This document shows, in pieces, positions 22,877-35,007 of a DNA stretch of 64,000 bases. The translations under genes were made by a program, and so were the position numbers. Position 1 is the first letter of the stretch; the number at the start of each line of letters is the position of its first letter. A model generated the notes under the pieces. The model saw only the letters and a list, made by a program, of their open reading frames with translations, made no database searches and had not been told where the DNA came from. This stretch comes from Aspidapion aeneum (lineage: Eukaryota > Arthropoda > Insecta > Coleoptera > Brentidae). Location of the stretch: assembly GCA_963576565.1 (NCBI GenBank), contig OY755042.1, forward strand, positions 16,095,272 to 16,159,271, written 5' to 3'.

Positions 22877-24660
22877 CGCGACAAAAAAGTTTCAAAATCA
22901 TCTGAAACGCAAAGATATATCAAAATTTTTGAAATCGGAGCAACTTTTTTTTTCTCGAAAAAATTAGGATCACCATAGCTCACACTACTATAGTATAGTA
23001 TATGTGTGAGCTAAAATATCCCGGAGTACAATAATAACAAATATAAGTTTGCTATATATACCGAACAGTTTTAATTTTCTACTGTCTTTTGGGACCCGGG
23101 ACGTGAAATGGGATGCCAGGCGGGACAGAAATCAAGAGTTCATAGATTGTACTGGACAAAGAACGCGCGATTTTCCGGATAATATTTTGGTCATTTTTTT
23201 TTTCTCAAAAATATTTTTTGGGATACTTTTTTATAAAAAAAAAGTAAGAAGAATGTCTGGATATGTTAAACTATTTAACAAAATCGTAACTTCTAAACGG
23301 AGGATGACATAATATGTTCTCAGTAATTCATTTTAAAGATACTGAAAAAACCAGTTGTATAGTTTTCAGAAAGGGCAGGTTTCTCTAGGCTTGGGTAATG
23401 TTATGCGCAAAGAATAAGCCAATAGTGGAGTGGCTTATAGTAAAAAATTGTGTCCCGTGAGATAGTTAAGGAATTTTTTTAAAAACTACTTTAGATCGAT
23501 TGGTAGTAGATCACACAATTTTAAGTAACCGGTTTAAAAATGATCGAACTAGAAAATACCAGTTTCAACTATCTTTTGCAAATAATAAAAAAAATGTCCC
23601 GGAGTACAATAATAACAAATATAAGTTTGCTATTTATACCGAACAGTTTTGATTTTCTACTGTCTTTCGGGACCCGGGACGTGAAATAGGATGCAAGGCG
23701 GGACAGAAATCAAGAGTTCATAGATTCTACTGGACAAAGAACGCGCGATTTTCCGAAAAATATTTTGTTCAAAAATGTTTTTTTTTTCAAGTAAAGATTT
23801 TTTGGGAGACTTTTTTATAAAAAAAAAGTAAGAAGAATGTCTAGACAGGTTAAAACATTTAACAAAATCGTAACTTTTAAACGGAGGATGACATAATATG
23901 TTCTCAGTAATTCATTTTAAAGATACTGAAAAAACCAGTTGTATAGTTTTAAGAAAGGGCAGGTTTGGCTAGGTTTGGGTAATGTTATGCGCAAAGAATA
24001 AGCCAATAGTGGAGTGGCTTATAGTAAAAAATTGTGTCCCGTGAGATAGTTGAGGAATTTTTTAAAAAGCTACGTTAGATCGATTGGTAGTAGATCACAC
24101 GATTTTAAGTCACCGGTTTAAAAATGATCGAACTAGAAAATACCAGTTTCAACTATCTTTTGCGAATAATAAAAAAAATATCCCGGAGTACAATAATAAC
24201 AAATATAAGTTTGCTATTTATACCGAACAGTTTTGATTTTCTACTGTCTTTCGGGACCCAGGACGTGAAATGGGATGCCAGGCGGAACAGAAATCAAGAG
24301 TTCATAGATTCTATTGGACAAAGATTTTCCGAAAAATATTTTGTTCAAAAATGGTTTTTTTTTTCAAATAAAGATTTTTTTATAAAAAAAAGTAAGAAGA
24401 ATGTCTAGACAGGTTAAAATTAAATTCAAATAAATATTTTTTGGGAGACTTTTTTATAAAAAAAAAGTAAGAAGAATGTCTGGACAGGTTAAAATATTTA
24501 ACAAAATCGAAACTTCTAAACGGAGGATGACATAATATGTTCTCAGTAATTCATTTTAAAGATACTGAAAAAGCCAGTTGTATAGTTTTAAGAAAGGGCA
24601 GGTTTGGCTAATGTTATGCACAAAGAATAAGCCAATAGTGGAGTGGCTTATAGTAAAAAA
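22217..24660. repeat. Tandem repeat, about 580-bp unit, three copies, the first split by family X
   Basis: The word ATCGAACTAGAAAATACCAG starts units at about 22217, 23542 and 24126. After removing the 749-bp X insertion (22265-23013) the first unit is about 576 bp, the second 584. Shared inner words include CCCGGAGTACAATAATAAC, GGACAGAAATCAAGAG, TTCTAAACGGAGGATGACAT and CAATAGTGGAGTGGCTTATA. The third unit has a short internal duplication (24415-24500). The small open frames here follow the repeat. It fills most of nuclease intron 4. Confidence 0.9.
22265..23013 (+). mobile_element. Family X element, copy 3 (with empty-site comparison)
   Basis: Same termini and hairpins as copy 1; CAGA array at 22817-22874. 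It interrupts the first 580-bp unit between AATAATAAAAAA and TATCCCGGAG. Units 2 and 3 show the uninterrupted site, AATAATAAAAAAAATATCCC (unit 3) with one change in unit 2. No target-site duplication beyond the A-run is present. Confidence 0.9.
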
Positions 24661-24669
24661 ATTGTGTCC

Positions 24670-25700
24670 CGTAAGTCACCGGGTGTTTGTCTTCCATTTG
24701 AGTAGGAGGGCCTGTGTGACGTCAGAAATCCAAGATGACGGCTTTTTTCATGTTTTTCACAAACTTCGGCTTACAAATTTCATTTTTTGTTTGCAAGAGA
24801 ACACCAATTAATATAGAGAAGATATTAGCATTACATCTTAAAAAGTAAAAAATATATTTTTTAAAAATACAAAAAAATAACTTTTTTTCCAAAACAAAAT
24901 ATTAAAGAAGAAATACTACCCCAAATCGCTGGGTGTTTGCCTCAAATTTGAGTAAGAGCACTTGTGAGACGTCAAATCCAAGATTCTCATTTTTTTCATG
25001 TTTATTCTCAAAATATGTATAGGTTAAGATTTGTTCGCAATAGAACAATAATTTAATTGTCGTTGGAATAAGCTTTATATCACAAGAACTAAAAAATATA
25101 TTGTTTTTTTTTGTAAATAATAAAAAATTACAAAAATTCAAGATTGGACAAGAACGTTTTAGACAGGACAAGACAAAGAAATTTAATGAATGTTTTTGGT
25201 TTTAGACTACTAGATTACTAGATTAAGTTAGGTCACCGGGTGTTCGCCTTGAATTTGAGTAGGAGGGCCTGTGTGACGTAATAAATCCCAGAGAGTGGTT
25301 TTTTCATGTTTTCTTTACAAATTTTGGCTTAATTAGTTATACAAAAAAACCGTAAACACGTTTCCTGTTTACAAGATAACATTAATTGATATAGTTATTA
25401 TCTTATATATTATATCTTAGTTAGTTAGTTTTTAATAAAAAGCTCATTTCTTTACTAGCTTAATTGGTGTTCTATGTAAACAAAAAACGTAAGAAGAGTT
25501 TTTCTGTAAAACTAATTTTGCAAAAGTTATAAGCCTAAGTTTGTAAAAAAACACGATAAAAGCCGCCATCTTGGATTTATAACGTCACACCGGCCGTCTT
25601 ACACAAATTGGAGGCAAAAACCCGTTGACTTAAAATTGTTTGATTTTTTACCAATCGATCTAGGGTAGTTTAAAAAATCTTCCACAACTATCCCGCGGGA
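24670..25700. mobile_element. Foldback element F, copy 1
   Basis: GGGTGTTTGTCTTCCATTTG, GAGGGCCTGTGTGACGTCA and ATCCAAGATGACGGC at 24680-24740 are inverted at 25563-25640 (GCCGCCATCTTGGATTTATA, AACGTCACACCGGCC, AATTGGAGGCAAAAACCC). Partial repeats of the same phrase lie at 24925-24985 and 25233-25290, so the element has internal sub-repeats. Copy 2 is at 56745-57830. Confidence 0.75.
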
Positions 25701-25775
25701 TACCATAGCCCCGTAGAAGAAGAATAAACAAACAAATAATTTATTTTAAAATTGAATTTTTTACATTAATTTTAG

Positions 25776-26208
25776 GCAGACCATAAACAACAGAAACTGG
25801 AAAATTCTAGAAAATACAGTTCGTACGTATTCCTCCAAGTTCCCAGAACTGAAAATTATAACTGGTACTCATGGTCAACTGAGCTACAAAGATAAAAATA
25901 ACAATGAAGTGCCAGTTTTTCTGGGAGAAGGAAAATTACCCGTACCCAAATATTTTTGGAAGATTGTTTTAGATCAAAGCACACAACGCTCTATAGTTTT
26001 TGTAGTATATAACAACCCATTTTTAAGCCAAGTACCCACAGACCTAATTTGTGACGATATTTGCAGTGATGCAAGCTGGCTTCATCCTCAATGGAAAAAA
26101 CTAGATTCGGGTTATTTATTTTGTTGTGATTTTAAGAAGTTCATAAAAATTGTGCCCACAGCTCCAAATATTCATACAAATGGAATTTTGAACAAAAATA
26201 GCTCATAA
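25776..26208 (+). CDS. Secreted DNA/RNA non-specific endonuclease, exon 5 (metal-site Asn, stop)
   Basis: Acceptor TTAATTTTAG ending 25775; the first G completes Trp288. It reads QTINNRNWKILENTVRTY: Asn292 lies 30 residues after His262 and Glu300 lies 38 after it, the same spacing as His89, Asn119 and Glu127 of Serratia nuclease, so the Mg2+ ligand and its partner are present. Then follow VPKYFWKIV (a conserved P.Y.WK phrase of the family) and a C-terminal part with five Cys, stop TAA at 26206-26208. Total protein 431 aa, in the usual range for arthropod secreted nucleases of this family. Likely role: extracellular digestion of nucleic acid (gut, saliva or venom not decidable here). Confidence 0.95.
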
Positions 26209-26229
26209 CCATCCTCCTTCCCTTGACTA

Positions 26230-26235
26230 AATAAA
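26230..26235 (+). promoter_or_regulatory. Poly(A) signal of the nuclease gene
   Basis: AATAAA 22 bp after the stop codon, the first one downstream. Confidence 0.6.
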
Positions 26236-28904
26236 TTACTTTTCGGGCTCGTCCTCAGAACGGAGTAGTAGTAGCTGTATACATCGATGTTACTGCCTTG
26301 TTAGACATCATCAATACGGCACTCGTTCCTTTGGCAGATTATAGTTAGGCCAATACTTATACGAAATTTCTTATGCTAGGTATAGAAAAAATTCAGACGG
26401 ATCTTCTTGAACACCGTACAAAATCACAAAAGAAATTCTAAAATCTATCCATTGAGATTGGCGTACAGTGGCGTAAAAGTGGACAAACATTTCACTATCT
26501 GCCATAAATTTTTTTATATATAACCAGGACTTTTGTTTAAACAAATTTAATCCTCACAAATCCCTAACGATAGTTCTAATCAAACCAAGTACGCGAAAAT
26601 GGTATTCCGTAAAAAGAATTGAGATCAAAGTATAGCCAAGTTTTTCATTAGACATTTCAAAATGAAAGGTTCTCACTCATTTGGAAATATTTATTTAAAC
26701 TTTTTTTTGATTGATTGTTTATTTCTTTGTTATTATAACCTATGTATTGTATATAATTGCGTTAATGTCTGATTTGCTAATAAATATAGGAATAGGAAGA
26801 GGGAGGGATTATTTTTAAGAACTATCAGTTTTGGAAGTTGCATGCAATATTAATTTTATACAACTTTACATGGATCGGGGAGGGAAATGAATTTAAAATT
26901 TGGGTTTTTTTGTAATTTTTTTAATAGTTTTGTTAAAATTTCTATTAGTTTGCCAAATCTCAACTCTCTATCATTTCTGGAAGTATAGTAGAATCTTGAT
27001 GATCTATACATGAGTAAGTGAGTGAATGAGTGAGTGAGTGGTAAATTCGATGTTTTTCAAAATTCCGTAACTACTTTACATCTTTATGGAATTAGGTGAA
27101 ACTTGAAGGAGTTATTGGCTCTATCGAGATCTACGACTGTGCAGGTTCGTAGCTGTTCGGAATGACTGGAGTTATAGATAGGTCAAATATGGGCTGAAAT
27201 GTTTCAAGACAAGGTGGTACAGCAGTTTGCGTTAACTTGGCGGGGCACTGCCTTGTTTCAATGGTTTCAAACAACTTTTAATCAAGCCGAGGCAATTTTT
27301 TTTTAACTTTTTTGTTTTATTACTTAGTTTTTTTTTCCAAAAAACCAGAGTGATTTGGACAACCGTAAAATTACACGATAACTTTGACTGTTCTCTAAAT
27401 AATTCCAGATTTTTGGCTGGTACTACCCGGTACTTTTGGCAGAAAGTGAGTGATTTTGTATTGAGATGCTCTAGTACCAAATGCCAATTTTAACCTGGAA
27501 ACTAATAATACCCTCCTGAACTTTAAACTTATAGATGACGGATTAAAAATAAAACATAATAAAAAACACCTAAAAAGTATTTAATAAGTTCCTGCTATAT
27601 CTGCATTCTAATCTATATTCAAACTCTGTGATTTGTAAAACTATGATAATTTTTTTTAAAGATCTCTTTATTGTAAATGGATTTCGATGATAAATAAATA
27701 AATAAATAAAAGTATTGATTGTCAAAGTTATAATTTATTTTTAATTTTCCAAGGTACGCTCTTTTTATTCGCCATATTAAATTTATTGTGCTAGGGTGCC
27801 TTACCTACTAAGTTTTGTAGTGCAGTAGAGGTATTATAAGTTTCCAAGGTAAAATCCGGCGTGGCGATCAACATTTACAAAAGGATCTTAAAAACAACTG
27901 GATGCCACCATTTTATTACTACAGCATCGTTTCATAAAATATCACTTTACGACAAAAGTACCGGATAGTAGCAGCCAAAATTCTAGAATAATTCAGAGTA
28001 TGGTCAAGGTTATTGTGCAATTTTACAGGAGTTGTTCAAGTCCGTGGGCCTTTGTTCAAGTCCGTGGGACTTGCGTGTTTAATGTCTAAACTACTTATTT
28101 GAAACAAAAAAAAAATAAAACAGTTTTAAAAAAGAGCACGCCACTGCCTTGATGAATTTTTTTTTAAGTTGCAACGGGATATTTTAGAACAGAAAAAGTT
28201 TTGGCCATATATGAAAAAATTTACGCAAGCAAATATAATTTTTCCCGTAACAGGATAAACCTAGGCCTAAGTTTTGAATTATGCTAATATTATAGCATTA
28301 TTGTACTCGGTGACAAAAAAAGCTGATAATGCTACTGCATTCGGCGAGAGCGCCGCTGCATCGGCAGGTTTGAATCTGATTGATTGGGTTTGGTTGTTTG
28401 TTTCCTCCTAAGTTCGCTGAAAAAGCATGCGCATCTTTAAGTAGTCTATTCACCAGTCCGACTCGTTAGAAAAATATTAAAAGTGTAACATACTGTACAT
28501 AATTATAGAACACATTTTTAAATGAAATCTGAAAGTCAAAGTAGTATTTAGTTTTTTGTTATTTTCTGCATTTTTTTCAATCAGAGTGTGTGAAAGATTT
28601 GAGGAGCGTAATAGGTATTTACGTTACTAGACCTCTTTCCGGTCGTGTATCGTATTTTATATATTTTTTCCATATCTAAATATTATTTTTTTAAATTTAA
28701 ATGCCACAGACATACTTTACATATAAATATAACGGTACTTACCTAAAAGCTAGTATTATTCTTAAAACCACAATAGATGACATTATACACAGTGTGCCTG
28801 AATGAAGTATAGGTTACATAAAAATGGTTTCAAAAACTAATTGCACATTTTGAATATGGACTCTTTCCTGACTTCAGAGCCATATTCATATAAATCCTAG
28901 CTGA
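26236..28904. other. stan intron: TGAG microsatellite, LINE-like tail, otherwise nothing
   Basis: A (TGAG)n-type run lies at 27011-27041. At about 27655-27712 ATTGTAAATGGATTTCGATG runs into five TAAA units, a form typical of LINE 3' tails, with no coding part recognised upstream. No exon is seen. Confidence 0.45.
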
Positions 28905-29745
28905 TCCTCTTCTCGAAATTTTTGACATTTTTCTAGTTAGTCTAGGCGCTGGCTCCTGTCACGTGTGACCTAATATCTGCGCTCAGTTTGACTGCGGGAC
29001 TTTGTGAAGCACCCATAGCAGTATAAAAAAAGTTTGGTCACGTGGTCGAACTCATGGTCGTTTGGCCGCCATCTTCGAAAATGACCGCCAAATTAAAACA
29101 TTTTTTGTTTAAGCGTATGTCCCTACACAGTGGTCCTATTTTAATTTTTTAAAGCTTATTTTACTTCTTTTTGAAAGGCAAACATATTTTATCATAACAC
29201 ATTTTTTGATAAATTACGTAGTTTTTGAGATATACCAAGATTATTAGTATTTCCGTTCGCCAAAGAGTTAAAATAATACCCATGCTTATTTTATTGTAGC
29301 AACAATATTATTACCATTTGTTTGTTTTTTGTTAAATAGAAGGCTTTAAATCTTTCACAGAAGAGGATATTGACTATATGTTCTTAAAGTTCGTTGGATG
29401 GCAACAAAAAAAAGAAATGTCAATAATACTGTGGCTATAATAAAAAGAGTATGGGTATTATTTAAATTGTTTTGCGAGCGGAAATACTAACAAGCTATAA
29501 AAACTTTAAGTCGGATGACTGGGTAGGGAGATACGCTTAAACAAAAAATTCTATCAATTTGGCGGCCAAACGACCATGACTTCAACCACGTGACCAAACT
29601 TTTTTTATACACCTATGGGTGCTTAACAATGCTAGGCAGTCAAACTGAGCGCACATATTAGGTCACACGTGACAGGAGGCAGCGCCCAGACTAACTAGAA
29701 AAATGGCAAAAATTGATAAAATTTCGAGGCTATTTCCCAATTTAA
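28905..29745. mobile_element. Foldback element with very long arms (about 400 bp)
   Basis: CTCCTGTCACGTGTGACCTA (28951), GCGCTCAGTTTGACTGC, AAAAAAGTTTGGTCACGTGG and CATGGTCGTTTGGCCGCCA (left) are inverted at 29571-29690 in mirrored order. Pairing continues inward through GTTTAAGCGTAT (29110 and 29535 inverted), AGTATTTCCGTTCGC and AATAATACCCATGCT to the centre near 29330. No ORF; arms about 85-90 % similar by eye. Confidence 0.85.
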
Positions 29746-29899
29746 GTTTATTTTTAATAATAAATACAAATTAAAAACTGTCAACAAGCTGTCCAAGTCG
29801 ATAGAAGTCATGACCACCTCGACTGAAATACGGACCGTTAAAATAGATTTTTCGGTCTCTTAGTTCTTTACTGGTCCCTGTTAAGACCAGTCGATTTAA

Positions 29900-30615
29900 A
29901 AAATACTCTGCCAATATATGGGCCCCTAAGCTCACACTAGGTATCTACTATAGTTATAGCGTACGTGTGAGCTGATAACTAAAAACTAAAATAAATTTTA
30001 TTCAACCCCAGACAAAATTACCTTTCGTTTGATACCACACAAGCCATGTTTTGACTCAAATTTTTGAAATCTACCCCCACCCTTAAAAAAACAAAAACTA
30101 AAATATATTTTGTTTAACTACGGACTCAATTACCTTTCGTTTGATATCACACACGCCATATTTTTACGTAAACTGTAATTTTTGAAATCTACCCCCACCC
30201 TTAAAAAAACTAAAATATATTTTGTTTAACTCCAAACTCAATTACCTTTCGTTTGATATCACACACGCCAAATTTTCACATAAACTCTAATTTTTAAAAT
30301 TTACCCCCACCCTTTTATTTGGCTTGTGTTCGGTGGATTTTGTTCATTTTTAAATGGGACCATCTCGACCCAAGACCCAGCCTAGGTACCAAATTTCATT
30401 GAAATCGGGTAAGCGGTTTTTGAGTTATGCGCGTTGGTCGTTACAGACAGACATACAGACAGACAGACAGACAGCCGGCGCAACAAAAAAGTTTCAAAAT
30501 CATCTGAAACGCAAAGATATATAAAAATTTTTGAAATCGGAGCAACTTTTTTTTTCTCGAAAAAATTAGGATCACCATAGCTCACACTACTATAGTATAG
30601 TATATGTGTGAGCTA
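29900..30615 (+). mobile_element. Family X element, copy 4
   Basis: Starts AAATACTCTGCCAATATATG, has both hairpins, three tandem units, a short CAGA array (30444-30474), and ends TATGTGTGAGCTA. Confidence 0.85.
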
Positions 30616-31078
30616 ATATTAAAGCTATACTAGAGGCTGGTTGGATTTACCGGTATTATTTTCCTGGAATATGTGTAACAGCATGTTTACCATAAGGTCC
30701 CAAACAAAAATCTCCTATTCTCCAATTCCTTACATTCACCTTTTTCTTGACGTTCCTCATTTCCGTTTCTTGTCTGTGACCACTTAATTTTGCGGCTGTT
30801 TGTCCCCAAGAATTTTAGTACAACATTTTGTGTGTTAAATACATTTTTTTACATGATATTTTATATAAATAAATCACCCACCATCACCTTGTCAAGATCA
30901 AATGTGGGTCCGAACCCCCGTATCTCTACTACTTCTATTGGTTATATATAGGTATATAGAACTAACATTCACATACTACCTAGATGGGCGCCAAAAATTG
31001 TTTTTTTCCAAATCTCAAAAACTATCGGTTTATTCCTAAAATATGAAGAGCCGGACCTACAAAAATGTTGTAAGGATT
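30616..31078. other. stan intron, nothing recognised
   Basis: No repeat, ORF or exon recognised between family X copies 4 and 5. Confidence 0.4.
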
Positions 31079-31783
31079 TAGCTCACACATATACTATAGT
31101 AGTGTGAGCTATGGTGATCCTAATTTTTTCGAGAAAAAAAAAGTTGCTCCGATTTCAAAAATTTTTATATATCTTTGCGTCTCAGATGATTTTGAAACTT
31201 TTTTGTTGCGCCGTCTGTCTGTCTGTGTGTAACGACCAACGCGCATAACTCAAAAACCGCTTGGCCGATTTTAATGAAATTTGGTACCTAGGCTGGGTTT
31301 TGGGTCGAGATGGTCCCATTTAAAAATGAACAAAATCCACCCAACACAAACCAAATAAAAGGGTGGGGGTAGATTAAAAAAATTAGAGTTTATGTGAAAA
31401 TATGGCGTGTGTGATATCAAACGAAAGGTAATTGAGTCTGCAGTTAAACAAAATACATTTTAATTTATTTAAAAAAAAGGGTGGGGGTATATTTTAAAAA
31501 TTAGAGTTTAAGTGAAAATATGGCGTGTGTGATATTAAACGAAAGGTAATTGAGCTCGGAGTTTAACAAAATACATTTTAGTTTTTTGTTTTTTTAAGGG
31601 TGGGGGTAGATTTCAAAAATTTGAGTTTAAGTCAAAACATGGCTTCTGTGGTATCAAACAAAAGGTAATTTAGTCTGGAGTTGAATAAAATATATTTCAG
31701 TTTTTAGTTATATTAGCTCACACGTACACCATAACTATAGTACCTAGTATGAGCTTAGGGGCCCATATATTGGCAGAGTATTT
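31079..31783 (-). mobile_element. Family X element, copy 5
   Basis: Reverse orientation; terminal hairpin at 31079-31111, minimal CTGT array (31213-31228), three tandem units, second hairpin 31714-31755, ends GCAGAGTATTT. Confidence 0.85.
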
Positions 31784-32004
31784 TTTAAAGTTAACGGTTT
31801 AGTGACAACAGCGAATAAATGATGAACTTTCGTAAAGTAATCTGCGTTTAGCCGAAATCTACAAAGATGCAAAATTTGAAAACTTCACGAGTAACTAACC
31901 ATAAGATTATTGCTTTTCTTCCTGATATATTTTATCTTTTCTATCAATGCATGAAGTGGAGCTAGTAGATTTTAATACTAGAATTTTAAATAAAAAATAC
32001 TTAC

Positions 32005-32225
32005 AAGTAGTAGTTGCCATACTGATGCGCCCGAACACCCACCGATAGTCCGACAACCACAGCTGGAACGACATAACCAAAGCTGTAGTAAAAGCGCATT
32101 GGGCCGTGGTTGATGTCGCGCATTTCGGTTAGCATTCTGTACAAGTGCACCGCATCGATTAGCATCCAGCAGAATGACGCCAGCCACAGGTAGTGCATTC
32201 CGATTGCCACCAGTTTGCAAGTAAA
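32005..32225 (-). CDS. stan: flamingo/starry night exon: TM3 and TM4
   Basis: Minus strand: acceptor TTTTAG at 32226-32231, donor GTAAGTATT at 32004 downward. Encodes FTCKLVAIGMHYLWLASF (TM3), then the signature HLYRMLTEMRDINHGPMRFY (intracellular loop 2), TM4 (YSFGYVVPAVVVGLSVGV), RAHQYGNYY and TT of the Phe codon finished at 2264. Known: HLYRMLTE.R..N.GPM.FYY is diagnostic for stan/CELSR among adhesion GPCRs. 221 nt (219+2) fits both neighbours. Family X copies lie 222 bp to the left and 175 bp to the right; neither touches the splice sites. Confidence 0.97.
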
Positions 32226-32400
32226 CTAAAACAAAATATAAAGTTAACCGTCAACTTTGTTAAAAATGTGTTTAAAAAAGTTCTAAATAAAATAAAAGCG
32301 ACAAACGATAAAAACCTCAAAACTTTCGCCGTCATAACACATGAAGTATTTAATATATTGCCTGTTTATAACATGAAATCTGCATAATAAACAAATTTTT

Positions 32401-32991
32401 CGCTCACACTACTACTACACTCTAGTAGTGTGAGCTATGGTGATCCTAATTTTTTCTCGAAAAAAAAAAGTTGCTCCGATTTCAAAAATGTTTATATATC
32501 TTTGCGTTTCAGATGATTTTGAAACTTTTTTGTCGCGCCGTCTGTCTGTCTGTCTGTCTGTAACGACCAACGCGCATAACTCAAAAACCGCTTGCCCGAT
32601 TTGAATGAAATTTGGTATCTGGGCTGGGTCTTGGTTCGAGATGGTCCCATTTAAAAATGAACAAAATCCATTAAACGCAAGCCAAATAAAAGGGTGGGGG
32701 TAGATTTTAAAAATTGGAGTTTATGTGAAAATATGGCGTGTGTGATATCAAACGAAAGGTAATTGAGTCTGCAGTTAAACAAAATACATTTTAGTTTAAC
32801 AAAAAGAGTGGGGGTAAATTAAAAAAATTACAGTTTAGGTCAAAACATGGCTTGTGTGGTATCAAACGAAAGGTAATTGAGTCTGGAGTTGAATCAAATA
32901 TATTTCAGTTTTTAGTTATATTGGCTTACACGTACACTATAACTATAGTACCTAGTGTGAGGTTAGGTGCCCATATATTAGCAGAGTATTT
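32401..32991 (-). mobile_element. Family X element, copy 6
   Basis: Reverse orientation; outer hairpin degraded (CGCTCACAC at the end), CTGT array 32541-32560, two tandem units, second hairpin mutated (GGCTTACACG...GTGTGAGGTT), ends AGCAGAGTATTT. The most diverged copy with copy 7. Confidence 0.8.
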
Positions 32992-33260
32992 CTATTGTAT
33001 CGGTTTATGTATTTATATTTTTTATACAATTAAAACATCTAATCAATTCTATAGAACAGGTATTTTTCCAGAATATACATTTATAAACATTTTTAACTAC
33101 GCTACTGACCAAAACCTACTATGATAGATTTGATTTAATAGGTTATGTTGCATTCTTGAATTTTACACTCTTAAAACTTTTTCGTAAAAGGGCGTGTTTT
33201 CAAGATAATAGCAAAAAAACACAAATATGATATTTTCTTTACCCTATACCCAAAATTTAA

Positions 33261-33935
33261 AAATACTCTGCCAATCTATGGGCACTTAAGCTCACACTGG
33301 GTACTATAGTTATAGTGTACGTGTGAGCTAATATAACTAAAAACTGAAATATATTTTATTTAACTCCAGGCTCAATTACCTTTCGTTTGATACCACACAA
33401 GCCATGTTTTGACTTAAACTCAATTTTTTTTAATCTACCCCCACCCTTTTTTTAAAAACTAAAATGTATTTTGTTTAACTGTAGACTCATTTACCTTTGG
33501 TTTGATATCACACACGCCATATTTTCACTTAAACTCCAATTTTTGACATTTACCCCCACCCTTTTTTTTTATAAATAAATTAAAATTCATTTTGTTTAAC
33601 TCCAGACTTAATTACCTTTCGTTTGATATCACACACGCCATATTTTCACATAAACTCTCATTTTAGACATCTAACCCCACCCTTTTATTTGGCTTGTGTT
33701 CGGTGGATTTCGTTCATTTTTAAATGGGACCACCACGGCCCAAGACCCAGCCTAGGTACCAAATTTTATTTAAATCGGACAAGCGGTTTTTGAGTTATGC
33801 GGGTTGGTCGTTACAGACAGACAGACAGACAGACACACTGCGAGATCATCTGAAACGCAAAGATATATAAAAAATTTTGAAATCGGAGCAACTTTACTAT
33901 ACTATACTACTATAGTATAGTAGTAGTGTGAGCTA
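33261..33935 (+). mobile_element. Family X element, copy 7
   Basis: Starts AAATACTCTGCCAATCTATG. CAGA array at 33815-33834. The block CTCGAAAAAATTAGGATCACC normally before the last hairpin is deleted and the hairpin is replaced by a TATAGTA run, ending TAGTGTGAGCTA. Confidence 0.8.
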
Positions 33936-34287
33936 AAATAACTCCGCCATCGCCACTGATAATACCAAGTTAACAGTGACGATGACTAATTTTGCCTTCT
34001 TTAACTCATTACCCGTGATCTTGTGAAGTAAAATATGTTGGTAAAATATGACACTTAATAATCCAATCTGGTTCAATTTTTGGATTTTAGAATTCACTTG
34101 CCTTAACTCAACAAACATATAATTTAAAAAAATGTTTTTTTTTGTAAAGTCATTGCCGAAGCCAGTAACGGTAAAGTACAGTGTTAGAAGTGCTTTAGTA
34201 GCACCGTGGTGGCACTCCGGCCTTAATCAGGACAGCAGAGATACTTTTTAGTACAAAAAGGCATGTACTTTTAAAGCAATGCATTTT

Positions 34288-35007
34288 TAGCTCACACATA
34301 TACTATACTATAGTAGTGTGAGCTATGGTGATCCTAATTTTTTCGAGAAAAAAAAGTTGCTCCGATTTCAAAAATTTTTATATATCTTTGCGTTTCAGAT
34401 GATTTTGAAACTTTTTTGTTGCGCCGTCTGTCTGTCTGTCTGTATGTCTGTAACGACCAACGCGCATAACTCAAAAACCGCTTGGCCGATTTTAATGAAA
34501 TTTGGTACCTAGGCTGGGTCTTGGGTCGAGATGGTCCCATTTAAAAATGAACAAAATCCACCGAACAGAAACCAAATAAAAGGGTGGGGGTAGATTTCAA
34601 AAATTAAAGTTTATGTAAAAATATGGCGTGTGTGATATCAAACGAAAGGTAATTGAGTCTGCAGTTAAACAAAATACATTTTAATTTATTTAAAAAAAAA
34701 GGGTGGGGATATATTTAAAAAATTAGAGTTTAAGTGAAAATATGGCGAGTGTGATATCAAACGAAAGGTAATTGAGTCCGGAGTTTAACAAAATACATTT
34801 TAGTTTTTTGTTTTTTTTAAGGGTGGGGGTAGATTTCAAAAATTTGAGTTTAAGTCAAAACATGGCTTGTGTGGTATCAAACAAAAGGTAATTTAGAATG
34901 GAGTTAAATAAAATATATTTCAGTTTTTAGTTATAGTAGCTCACACGTACACTATAACTATAGTACCTAGTGTGAGCTTAGGGGCCCATATATTGGCAAA
35001 GTATTTT
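34288..35007 (-). mobile_element. Family X element, copy 8
   Basis: Reverse orientation; both hairpins and three tandem units present; CTGT array 34426-34450. The 12-bp word AAAGCAATGCAT occurs immediately on both sides (34273 and 35009), but related words repeat locally, so it need not be a target-site duplication. Confidence 0.85.

Noticed and set aside
24124..24408. 94-codon frame (and 23049-23312, 24578-24811)
   Set aside because: Recurrent parts of the 580-bp tandem repeat with differing frames; not conserved as protein.
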